From Bacteroidales bacterium (GTDB lineage Bacteria > Bacteroidota > Bacteroidia > Bacteroidales > P3): a stretch of DNA of 61,875 nt. Every line of letters starts with the position of its first letter. Within the stretch, counting starts at the first letter, position 1. The DNA lies in NCBI GenBank assembly GCA_031274555.1, contig JAISPZ010000137.1, positions 1 to 61,875 of the forward strand, given 5' to 3'. A program made the translations under genes and the position numbers. The notes beneath the pieces were generated by a model that made no database searches, was not told the origin of the DNA, and saw nothing but the letters and a program-made list of their open reading frames with translations. Below are positions 52,347 through 59,039 of the stretch, piece by piece.

Positions 52347-53021
52347 TTATATTCTTGCTACTGTCGTTTCCGGTACAAGATTAAAGTGAAAATACAAATC
52401 CAACATAAGGTATAGCCCAAAACCGACAAGCAAAACACCAACAACTTTATTTATGATTGAAATATTTTTAGGTGTAATCCACCGTTGAAGTTTTTGCGCA
52501 CCGTAGGCTTTTAACATATCGCACATTAGATTTGTTATAAGTACAATGGCGAAAAACAAAATGACTTCGATATAATTTACTGTTTTTGCGACAGTATGTT
52601 GTGCTGTTATAACTCCGACCCAAAAAATCCAAAAAAACCATGTACCCGGGTTTGCCATATTTGTCATTAGTCCGCGTACCAAGTAAGTCCAAACAGTGAT
52701 TTTTTTTATGTTTTCACCCTGCACAGTTTTCCCTTGAAGTTGTGTTTTTTTTGCAAACATATAAACACCGTAACCAACCAAAACACATCCTCCAACAATA
52801 GTAAAAATGATTTTTGTTATAGAAAACGTAAATAGACGAGAGATACCCATAAAAGCAATAACTACCATCAAAAAATCGGAAGTCAAAACTCCCAGCGCTA
52901 ACTGTGACGCGGGAATAAACCCACGCTCAAGACTTGTCTGAAAAAGAGCGAAAAATGATGGTCCTATAAGAAGTGCAAGACCAAGTCCTACACTGACACC
53001 TTGAATTACTACCTGCCACAT
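52347..53021 (-). CDS. LysE/RhtB-family amino-acid exporter-like membrane protein
   Basis: About 224 residues, six predicted membrane helices. N-terminal VSVGLGLALLIGPSFFALFQTSLERGF (the family's GP..F motif) near residue 10, and the conserved NPGTWFFWIFWVG near 123. Members export amino acids or related small molecules; substrate unknown. Divergent from uvrC with paired promoters in the 62-base gap. The 9-bp repeat tract and holB follow downstream. Confidence 0.85.
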   Translation of the reverse strand: MWQVVIQGVSVGLGLALLIGPSFFALFQTSLERGFIPASQLALGVLTSDFLMVVIAFMGISRLFTFSITKIIFTIVGGCVLVGYGVYMFAKKTQLQGKTVQGENIKKITVWTYLVRGLMTNMANPGTWFFWIFWVGVITAQHTVAKTVNYIEVILFFAIVLITNLMCDMLKAYGAQKLQRWITPKNISIINKVVGVLLVGFGLYLMLDLYFHFNLVPETTVARI

Positions 53022-53046
53022 ATATTATATTATATCCATATTCGGG

Positions 53047-53054
53047 CAAATTTA
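53047..53054 (-). promoter_or_regulatory. -7 promoter element for the lysE-type gene
   Basis: TAAATTTG on the minus strand, 25 bases before the ATG at 53021. Same sequence as the susC -7 element. Confidence 0.5.
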
Positions 53055-53067
53055 GCGATTTTCTATG

Positions 53068-53075
53068 TATTTTTG
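53068..53075 (+). promoter_or_regulatory. -7 promoter element for uvrC
   Basis: TATTTTTG, eight bases before the ATG at 53084. Transcription would start almost at the start codon. Supports the 53084 start and hence the unusual N-terminal extension. Confidence 0.5.
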
Positions 53076-53083
53076 TAGAAACT

Positions 53084-55042
53084 ATGGCTTTGAAAGATAC
53101 TATTGCAGATGTTGCTGCAAATGATGTGGCAAATGTTGTGGCTGATACTGCTGTTTCGGGTGTTTCGTCAAACATTAATTTGGCAGATACTGCTGTGGAT
53201 GTTGCTGCAAATGATGTGGCGGATACTGCTGTTTCGGGTGTTTCGGGTGTTTCGTCAAACATTAATTTGGCGGATACTTTAAAAATACTTCCCGAAGCAC
53301 CCGGAGTATATCGTTATTATGGTGAAGACGGAACATTGCTCTATGTGGGGAAAGCAAAGAATTTAAAGAAGCGTGTCAATTCATATTTCACAAAAGAGCA
53401 GACAGGTAAAGTTCGTGTTCTTGTAAATAAAATTCATCGAATAGAAACTATCGTTGTCGATAACGAATACGAGGCACTACTTCTCGAAAATTCGCTTATA
53501 AAACAGTATAAGCCACGTTACAACATAATGCTCAAAGATGACAAGACATATCCGTGGTTATGTCTTACGTCAGGACATTTTCCGCGCATTTATCCTACAC
53601 GCCGAAAGGACGATGTCAATGCTACGTACTTCGGTCCTTATGCAAAAGTGCAGACTATCCACGTTTTGCTTGATCTTATTCACGAGCTTTATCCCATACG
53701 AAATTGTCGTTTTAATCTATCGCCAGAAGTTATCGCTTCCAAAAAAATTAAACTCTGTCTTGAATATCAAATGAAGCGTTGCAAAGGACCTTGTCAGGGA
53801 TTACAGAGCGAAGAAGAATATCTTTCTGATATTGCTCAAGTAAAAAGTTTTGTGAGGGGACATATAAAACCGTTACTTAGTTCGCTTCGCAATGAAATGA
53901 ATGAGCTTGCCGAAAGGCGAGAGTTTATGAGGGCGCAGGGTGTGAAAGAGAGGCTTGAACTCTTACAGCAGTATCAGAGTAAATCTCTTGTTGTAAGTGA
54001 GGTATTATCAAATCTTGATGTTATTTCGTTTATAGAGAAGGACGAAATATATTTTTTCAATTTTTTACATATAGAGGACGGTCGTATTGTGCAGGCGCAA
54101 ACGGTAGAGTTGAAGCCTCGTTTGGACGAAAGTTCGCAGGAACTGCTTGCTTCCATGATTGTAGAATTTCGTTTGCGAAACGAGAGTGACGCTCGCGAAA
54201 TTGTAACAAATGAGCTGCCTGACACTTTGCTTCAGGGCATCACTGTGACAGTTCCGAAAGTGGGTGAGAAGAAACATCTTTTAGATCTTTCTCAAAGAAA
54301 TATTTTGTTCTACATTTCTGAAAAGACGAAGCGTCAAGACCTTGTCGATCCTGACAGGCATGGCAAGCGTATTGTGGCGGAAATTCAAAAGGCACTCGGC
54401 ATGGCTGTTCCGCCAACGCATATAGAATGTTTTGACAACTCTAATTTTCAAGGTGACTATCCTGTCGCAGCGATGAGTGTGAGCAGAAACGGTGCACTGT
54501 CAAAAAAGGATTATCGTCATTTCAACATAAGGACGGTAGAGGGTGCGGACGATTATGCTTCTATGGAAGAAATAATTTATCGCCGTTATCATCGGCTTGT
54601 TTCAGAGAACGAAGAACTCCCTCAACTCGTTGTTATAGACGGTGGGAAAGGGCAACTTGCTGCGGCGCATAAAAGTATTGTCGCGCTTGGTTTGAGTGAT
54701 AAAATTTTCCTCATCGGCATAGCGAAACGGCTTGAAGAAATTTTTCGTGTCGGCGATCCTTATCCTCTTATGTTGGACAAGCGCAGCGAGGCTTTAAAGC
54801 ATATTCAAACTCTAAGGGATGAAGTCCACCGCTTTGGAATTACGCACTATCGCAAGCGTCATCTGAAAGGCATTGTCCGCACCGAATTGACATCTATCAA
54901 AGGCATTGGTGAAGAAACCGCCACGCTGCTGCTCAAGCATTTTAAGAGTGTGAAAAAAATCCGCGAAGCCTCGTTGGAACAGTTGGCAGAGGTGGTCGGA
55001 ATTTCAAAAGCGGGGATTATTCGCGATGGGTTGGCGGGGTAG
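53084..55042 (+). CDS. uvrC: UvrABC system protein C with duplicated N-terminal extension
   Basis: About 652 residues. GIY-YIG nuclease domain (LPEAPGVYRYYGEDGTLLYVGKAKNLKKRVNSYF, about 68-145), a UVR helical domain near 255-290, the RNase H-like endonuclease domain (IECFDNSNFQGDYPVAAMSV near 445; VVIDGGKGQLAAAH near 520), and two HhH motifs at the C-terminus (LTSIKGIGEETATLLLKHFKSV). The first 65 residues are unusual: an Ala/Val/Asp-rich segment repeated twice (DVAANDVA...ADTAVSGVSSNINLADT). UvrC normally starts just before the LPxxPGVY motif. Incises DNA on both sides of a lesion. The last 68 codons are duplicated downstream at 56204. Confidence 0.95.
   Translation: MALKDTIADVAANDVANVVADTAVSGVSSNINLADTAVDVAANDVADTAVSGVSGVSSNINLADTLKILPEAPGVYRYYGEDGTLLYVGKAKNLKKRVNSYFTKEQTGKVRVLVNKIHRIETIVVDNEYEALLLENSLIKQYKPRYNIMLKDDKTYPWLCLTSGHFPRIYPTRRKDDVNATYFGPYAKVQTIHVLLDLIHELYPIRNCRFNLSPEVIASKKIKLCLEYQMKRCKGPCQGLQSEEEYLSDIAQVKSFVRGHIKPLLSSLRNEMNELAERREFMRAQGVKERLELLQQYQSKSLVVSEVLSNLDVISFIEKDEIYFFNFLHIEDGRIVQAQTVELKPRLDESSQELLASMIVEFRLRNESDAREIVTNELPDTLLQGITVTVPKVGEKKHLLDLSQRNILFYISEKTKRQDLVDPDRHGKRIVAEIQKALGMAVPPTHIECFDNSNFQGDYPVAAMSVSRNGALSKKDYRHFNIRTVEGADDYASMEEIIYRRYHRLVSENEELPQLVVIDGGKGQLAAAHKSIVALGLSDKIFLIGIAKRLEEIFRVGDPYPLMLDKRSEALKHIQTLRDEVHRFGITHYRKRHLKGIVRTELTSIKGIGEETATLLLKHFKSVKKIREASLEQLAEVVGISKAGIIRDGLAG
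53112..53278 (+). repeat. In-frame tandem duplication in the uvrC 5' end
   Basis: Two units begin GATGTTGCTGCAAATGATG (about 53109 and 53199) and end GTTTCGTCAAACATTAATTTGG, then GCAGATACT or GCGGATACT. Unit one carries an extra GCAAATGTTGTG block and unit two an extra GGTGTTTCG block. All differences are multiples of three, so the frame is preserved. Confidence 0.9.
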
Positions 55043-55050
55043 GGTGTCTG
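54839..55050. repeat. 212-bp direct repeat, uvrC 3' end, left copy
   Basis: Colinear without gaps with 56204-56415 (offset 1365 bp), by eye about 93% identical. It covers the last 68 codons, the stop and eight bases beyond. Differences are mostly third-position changes (two conservative Ile to Val, one Thr to Ala). Confidence 0.93.
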
Positions 55051-55074
55051 TGGTGGTGTTTTGCAGATTTATAC

Positions 55075-55195
55075 GAAATTCTCGAATTACACACAGACGA
55101 ATAAAAATCTTTCCAAAATTTATAGAGGAAATTCGCATGAAATTCTCGAATTACACACAGGCGAATAAAAATCTTGTCAAAATTTATAGAGGAAA
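55075..55195. repeat. 64-bp tandem repeat downstream of uvrC (R1, R2), related to 61756-61820
   Basis: Units start at 55075 and 55139 with GAAATTCTCGAATTACACAC, then A/GGCGAATAAAAATCTT and AAAATTTATAGAGGAAA. A third copy (R3) lies near the window end. Together they fill most of the 252-bp gap between uvrC and the AbiEi-like gene. Confidence 0.92.
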
Positions 55196-55264
55196 TGTGC
55201 CAAATATATTCAATACTTTTTCATGCTTTTTCATGCTTTTTCGGGAGAAAACCTGAAAAAGTAT

Positions 55265-55272
55265 TACCTTTG
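55265..55272 (+). promoter_or_regulatory. -7 promoter element for the AbiEi-like gene
   Basis: TACCTTTG, 22 bases before the ATG at 55295. Confidence 0.5.
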
Positions 55273-55294
55273 CAATCGGAAATAGAAATATCAA

Positions 55295-56014
55295 ATGACT
55301 GATATAATAAGAAATACTATTAATCGATTCGCATTAGGTTTTGTTTTTACCGCAAATGATTTTCCTTTGCCGGTAGAGAAACAGAATACTGTCACTAAGG
55401 TTTTGAACAATATGATGGCAGCGGGACAAATTCGCCGTTTGTCCAAAGGACGTTTTTATAAACCGCAAATGAGCAAATTTGGGGAACTTCCGCCCGATAC
55501 ATTCCAGATAGTAAAGGATTTGATTGAGAAAAATGGCAAAACAACAGGATACCTCACAGGTTATTCTATTTTTAATAAATTTGGACTAACAAGCCAAGTT
55601 CCTGTTGCTTTGCAAATTGCCACAAAAAAAGAAAAAAAAACGGTTATTCGCGGAAATTACCGGATTAGCTTTGTAATTCAATCTAATACGATTACGAAAG
55701 AGAACATCCCTGTACTGCAACTATTGGATTGCCTCCGTTTTTTCAAAGATATTCCCGATGCCATGCCGGATGAGATTTGTGCGCGGTTGTTATTCTTGTT
55801 CAAACAATTAATATCGGAACAACTCAACCAAGCTAAACGCTTGGCATTGAAATACAATCCTGCAACTATCGCCTTATTGGGAGCAATGCTTGATACCTTG
55901 AATGAAAATGAAGATACAACGGTGCTTTTCAAGGCACTCAATCATCAATCATCTTACAAATTAAACATTTCAGATAAAATTTTACCCACGCAAAAAAAAT
56001 GGCATATACGATGA
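55295..56014 (+). CDS. AbiEi-like (DUF6088-type) antitoxin
   Basis: About 239 residues. N-terminal winged-helix region (IRNTINRFALGFVFTANDFPL ... VTKVLNNMMAAGQIRRLSKGRFYKP) and the middle GYLTGYSIFNKFGLTSQVPVALQIAT ... IRGNYRISFVIQSNTITKENIPVLQLLDCLRFFKDIPD, typical of DUF6088/AbiEi-type antitoxins, different from the AbiEi at 42260. Ends overlapping the start of a toxin gene by 16 bases, the normal pairing. The toxin is truncated, so this antitoxin is orphaned. The gene appears intact. Confidence 0.85.
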   Translation: MTDIIRNTINRFALGFVFTANDFPLPVEKQNTVTKVLNNMMAAGQIRRLSKGRFYKPQMSKFGELPPDTFQIVKDLIEKNGKTTGYLTGYSIFNKFGLTSQVPVALQIATKKEKKTVIRGNYRISFVIQSNTITKENIPVLQLLDCLRFFKDIPDAMPDEICARLLFLFKQLISEQLNQAKRLALKYNPATIALLGAMLDTLNENEDTTVLFKALNHQSSYKLNISDKILPTQKKWHIR

Positions 56015-56203
56015 ATTTACATACACATACAAAAGATTTTACAGCACTTATCACCTTTGTGGCTACACATTTTAGTATCACTCCTGCCTTTGTGGAAAAA
56101 GATTATTGGATTACGTTGGTATTAAGCCGTTTAGCCAATTCCTCCAATGTGGGAGATGCGGTTTTCAAAGGTTTATGTGTAGCTACACATAAGCCTTTCA
56201 GTG
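55999..56203 (+). pseudogene. AbiEii-type toxin, truncated after about 57 codons
   Basis: Reads MAYTMNLHTHTKDFTALITF and then ITPAFVEKDYWITLVLSRLA, the usual start of this nucleotidyltransferase group, up to VGDAVFKG. The catalytic GGTSLSK and SED blocks should follow here. Instead the sequence changes to LCVATHKPFSDYEL and runs out of frame into a copy of the uvrC 3' end. All catalytic motifs are lost. At the breakpoint lies a 20-bp perfect palindrome (56173-56192). Confidence 0.88.
56173..56192. repeat. 20-bp perfect palindrome at the toxin/uvrC junction
   Basis: TTATGTGTAGCTACACATAA. It lies between the last recognisable toxin codon and the start of the uvrC duplication. The related string GTGGCTACACAT occurs earlier in the same gene (about 56060). 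Confidence 0.85.
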
Positions 56204-56415
56204 ATTACGAATTATCGCAAGCGTCATCTGAAAGGCATTGTCCGCACCGAATTGACATCTATCAAAGGCATTGGTGAAGAAACCGCTGCGCTGCTGTTAA
56301 AGCATTTCAAGAGTGTGAAAAAAGTCCGCGAAGCCTCGTTGGAGCAATTGGCAGAGGTGGTCGGGGTTTCAAAAGCGGGGATTATTCGTGATGGGTTGGC
56401 GGGGTAGGGTGTCTG
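56204..56415 (+). pseudogene. Duplicated 3' end of uvrC (68 codons)
   Basis: Encodes YRKRHLKGIVRTELTSIKG and IGEETAALLLKHFKSVKKVRE, i.e. the HhH tail of UvrC with three conservative substitutions. No promoter or proper start is evident (the in-frame ATT-rich start lies in the toxin remnant), so it is a fragment. The pattern of mainly synonymous differences suggests it came from, or was replaced by, a uvrC allele of another strain rather than by a recent local copy. Confidence 0.92.
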
Positions 56416-56445
56416 TTTTACGAAGGTTCACGGTTGTTGTCAGCG

Positions 56446-56495
56446 ATTTTCTAAAAATTCGTTTGCAAAATCGAAATTAAACGCTTATCTCCGTA
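56446..56495 (-). pseudogene. 3' remnant of a third copy of the phage-polyvalent-type gene
   Basis: On the minus strand it reads KRLISILQTNF, stop, KIADNN, matching the C-terminus KRLISILQTNFSKIIDENGEL of the protein at 57623-58234. The shared core is GTTTGCAAAATCGAAATTAA (56459 onward), also present at 56996 and 57662. Only the last 15-20 codons remain, directly after the uvrC fragment. Confidence 0.75.
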
Positions 56496-56581
56496 TTCAG
56501 GAACAAGCCTTGTTGTTGTCAAGCGAGTTTGGTAATCGTGTTGCACCAATAAGGCTGCTTTTTTCTATAAAATAGATGTCT

Positions 56582-56683
56582 TTATACCTTTGGGTTCGCA
56601 AAATCATGAGTGTCATTTTTAGCTATAAAGTAAGATACAATCATAAGCAACACAAACCCTATTAGAATAATTAATGTTTTCAT
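56582..56683 (-). CDS. 33-residue single-pass membrane peptide
   Basis: MKTLIILIGFVLLMIVSYFI then AKNDTHDFANPKV: one hydrophobic helix with a short charged C-terminal tail. Its ATG overlaps the TGA of the upstream DUF6722-type gene (ATGA), a strong sign of translational coupling. Too short for routine gene calling. Function unknown. Confidence 0.55.
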   Translation of the reverse strand: MKTLIILIGFVLLMIVSYFIAKNDTHDFANPKV

Positions 56684-56877
56684 TTTTTTCTTTTTTTATT
56701 AGTTTTTTTATGAACAGTAACAGCAATAAATAGTAGCCCAAAACCAACCATAAACCCTGTAACATAAACAATCCACCATGATGATAACCATGTGTTATTT
56801 TGTTCACTTTTTATATCGTCAAAAAAGTATGCTACAATAACCCCTGTAAAAACATATTTTGCAATGTCAAACAACAT
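56680..56877 (-). CDS. Small two-helix membrane protein, DUF6722-like
   Basis: About 65 residues: LFDIAKYVFTGVIVAYFFDD (helix 1), then WWIVYVTGFMVGFGLLFIAVTV (helix 2) and a basic tail KKTNKKRKK. The opening resembles DUF6722 proteins, small Bacteroidales membrane proteins of unknown function often found in accessory regions. Overlaps the next small gene by four bases (ATGA). Confidence 0.65.
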   Translation of the reverse strand: MLFDIAKYVFTGVIVAYFFDDIKSEQNNTWLSSWWIVYVTGFMVGFGLLFIAVTVHKKTNKKRKK

Positions 56878-56960
56878 ATCGCAAACATACTCCCTTATAC
56901 TTTTCTTTATCAGAGCGTAAATTTAACAAAAAAAACGATATTAAACATTCTCGGTTGAAA

Positions 56961-57551
56961 TTAAAATGCGTTTGCCCTTCGTTTGCCCTGATTTGTTTGC
57001 AAAATCGAAATTAAACGCTTATCTTTGCAGTCAGAGAGGAAATCTTCTTGATAGGGATTGGACTTGTTATCCCTTACCTTATCAAGAAGATTTCCTTTTT
57101 CTATTTGAGTTAGCTTGTGGTCATAATATCTATTGCCGTCTATTCCGCTTGCAATAACAGCCTTAACTGTATAATCAATTTCACCAATCTTTAATCCTGC
57201 AATATAAAAATCATACGAAGCAATATTGTTGTTTTTTTCAGTGTCCTCATTTTCTACCGTGTCAATGTATATACTATTTCCGATAATTTGCGGAATAGCA
57301 GCAATACTCTGTAAATGTTCAGTATCTTTGTAGTCGTGGTGCAACACCTCTTTTAAGCCGTTCACCCCCACATTTATTTTTGCACCTGTGTCCTCGTTGA
57401 TATATTCGCCACGCAAAGTTTTTCCATATTCGAGTGCGTTTTTCTTATATTGCTTTAGGTCTTCGCTTGGCGTTATTTCTTCGCCTGTGATTTCAACAGG
57501 TTTGCTATTGCGTAATTTTTTTATGCGTATTGTTTTTTCCCAATTTGTCAT
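56961..57551 (-). CDS. Phage large-polyvalent-protein-associated domain protein (copy 1)
   Basis: About 196 residues. Shares most of its sequence with the next gene upstream: the N-terminal NWEKTIRIKKLRNSKPVEITG, then EVLHHDYKDTEHLQSIAAIP, YDFYIAGLKIGEIDYTVKAVIA, and RYYDHKLTQIEKGNLLD. This middle part resembles LPD/PBECR-type domains found at the ends of giant phage and conjugative-element proteins, some of which are barnase/RelE-like nucleases. Here it stands alone. The C-terminus (QTNQGKRRANAF) departs from copy 2, suggesting a recombined end. Function not proven; the nuclease reading is inference. Confidence 0.65.
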   Translation of the reverse strand: MTNWEKTIRIKKLRNSKPVEITGEEITPSEDLKQYKKNALEYGKTLRGEYINEDTGAKINVGVNGLKEVLHHDYKDTEHLQSIAAIPQIIGNSIYIDTVENEDTEKNNNIASYDFYIAGLKIGEIDYTVKAVIASGIDGNRYYDHKLTQIEKGNLLDKVRDNKSNPYQEDFLSDCKDKRLISILQTNQGKRRANAF

Positions 57552-57622
57552 GCTCGTTTCATAAATTCAATTCTTATTTATTATAATAACGGACGAAATC
57601 TGATTTTTACAATAATGAAGTG

Positions 57623-58234
57623 TTACAGTTCGCCGTTTTCGTCGATTATTTTCGAAAAATTTGTTTGCAAAATCGAAATTAAACGCTTATCTTTGTAGTC
57701 AGAGAGGGGAGCATCTTTATTTGTCGGGGGACTTGTTATCCCTGCGGATAAGTCGAGGAGTTTCCCTTTTTCTATTTGTGTAAGTTTGTGGTCGTAATAT
57801 TGTTCGACGTTTGTTCCATTGGCGATAACAGCCTTTACGGTATAGTCTTCGCCATTTATTTTTAAGCCAACAACATAATAGTCGTAACCTTCAATGTCGG
57901 GATTTTTTGTTTTATCTTCATTGGCAATACTGTCAATAAATATACTGTCTTCAATTATTTGAGGTATTGCAGCAACACTCTGTAGATGTTCAATATCTTT
58001 GTAGTCATGATGAAGCACTTCGTTTAAACCGCCATGTTTCTTGCCTCTGCCAAGCAAAATGGATTTACTCGTATCCTTATTGGTATATTTGCCACGCAAA
58101 GTTTTTCCATATTCGAGCGCGTTTTTCTTATATTGCTTTAAGTCTTCGCTTGGCGTTATTTCTTCGCCTGTGATTTCAATCGGTTTGCTATTGCGCAATT
58201 TTTTCATGCGTATTGTTTTTTCCCAATTTGTCAT
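57623..58234 (-). CDS. Phage large-polyvalent-protein-associated domain protein (copy 2)
   Basis: About 203 residues, paralogue of the protein at 56961-57551, lying 71 bases upstream on the same strand. Same N-terminus (NWEKTIRMKKLRNSKPIEITG), HHDYKDIEHLQSVAAIPQII, YDYYVVGLKINGEDYTVKAVIA, and YYDHKLTQIEKGKLLDLSAG. Includes an insertion KSILLGRGKKHGGLN. The upstream noncoding 70 bases are also duplicated, so the repeat unit is about 683 bp. Probably a toxin- or effector-like domain from a mobile element; no immunity gene recognised. Confidence 0.65.
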   Translation of the reverse strand: MTNWEKTIRMKKLRNSKPIEITGEEITPSEDLKQYKKNALEYGKTLRGKYTNKDTSKSILLGRGKKHGGLNEVLHHDYKDIEHLQSVAAIPQIIEDSIFIDSIANEDKTKNPDIEGYDYYVVGLKINGEDYTVKAVIANGTNVEQYYDHKLTQIEKGKLLDLSAGITSPPTNKDAPLSDYKDKRLISILQTNFSKIIDENGEL

Positions 58235-58326
58235 GCTCGTTTCATAAATTCAATTCTTATTTATTATAATAACGAACGAAATCTGATTTTTACAATGATG
58301 AACTGTTAAAAATTGTTAATTATTAG

Positions 58327-58366
58327 TATCTTTGCGAAAACCTGTCATTTCTGCGCAGGCAGAAAT
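58327..58366 (+). promoter_or_regulatory. -7 promoter element and leader hairpin of a short ORF
   Basis: TATCTTTG (58327-58334) followed by a perfect 8-bp stem, ATTTCTGC-GCAG-GCAGAAAT (58347-58366). Confidence 0.4.
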
Positions 58367-58382
58367 CTGATAAACAATACAA

Positions 58383-58502
58383 ATGTATCTCTCATATAAC
58401 TGTAATTGCAAAAACGACACTGTCGTAAGCCCGCTCGTAGCAAGCGTTTGCGGTGATGTATGCTCTGAAACCAGCATGGTTGTAGAGAGAGAGAATAAGT
58501 GA
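58383..58502 (+). CDS. Putative 39-residue cysteine-rich peptide
   Basis: ATG to TGA: starts MYLSYNCNCKNDTVVSPL, contains VASVCGDVCSE and ends VVERENK. Four cysteines in two pairs. Preceded by a consensus -7 element and a hairpin, and followed 28 bases later by a larger gene. No homologue recognised; it could be a chance ORF. Confidence 0.3.
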   Translation: MYLSYNCNCKNDTVVSPLVASVCGDVCSETSMVVERENK

Positions 58503-58530
58503 GTATATTCTTCAAGAAAATATTAAAAAT

Positions 58531-58995
58531 ATGGATAAGGTTTCTCAATTCCATTGGATATCGCATTATGTTACGACCAAATGTGATGTTACCTCCAACT
58601 ACAATATATCGTCAAATTCAGCAGATAGTACGCAATTTGTTTTAACAGATGGATGTATTACAGAATCGTTTATAATAGACATATATTTAAATATAAAGCA
58701 GTTTACGAATAGTATTTCTGCTGCTTGTAAATATAGGTCTATGACTGTTGAAGGCGAAAAGATTTGTGTTATGATAGGCGATAATCAATGTAAAAAAGAT
58801 TGCTTGTTTATTTGTAAATGGATGAATAAAAAGCATCAGTATCTATTTGACGAGCTACACGAATTAAACAAGTATTTAGAAAGAGTAAATAATGGACTTT
58901 TTAAGACAGAAATAAAAGTTAATTTACACCATTCAAATAAAAGGCTAAAGCCTGAATATATGGATATTATTGCTGATTACCTATCTAATACATAA
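58531..58995 (+). CDS. Hypothetical protein
   Basis: About 154 residues, no signal peptide or membrane helix: VSQFHWISHYVTTKCDVTSN, FVLTDGCITESFIIDIYLNI, GEKICVMIGDNQCKKDCLFIC, and a helical, charged C-terminus (FDELHELNKYLERVNNGLF). Not recognised. Cysteine content (six) is high for a cytoplasmic protein. Lies between a putative small peptide and the TPR-protease gene, same strand. Confidence 0.6.
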   Translation: MDKVSQFHWISHYVTTKCDVTSNYNISSNSADSTQFVLTDGCITESFIIDIYLNIKQFTNSISAACKYRSMTVEGEKICVMIGDNQCKKDCLFICKWMNKKHQYLFDELHELNKYLERVNNGLFKTEIKVNLHHSNKRLKPEYMDIIADYLSNT

Positions 58996-59039
58996 AAAGT
59001 CTAAACTCTATCACACACACAAATAAAAACAATACACCA

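Noticed and set aside
53084-53262. Minus-strand ORF FDETPETAVSATTFATSF-type over the uvrC 5' end
   Set aside because: Mirror of the in-frame repeats in uvrC and overlaps the lysE gene and its promoter. No independent support.
55043-55294. Possible ORF (from about 55026) after uvrC
   Set aside because: Encoded by the R1/R2 tandem repeat (FSNYTQANKNLVKIYRGN repeated). No domain, no promoter.
57017-57026. TATCTTTG on the plus strand at about 57018 and again at about 57685, looking like promoters
   Set aside because: Both lie inside the 3' coding ends of the minus-strand paralogues (they encode the Asp-Lys-Arg of KDKRLIS) and repeat because the genes are duplicated. No gene starts downstream on the plus strand.
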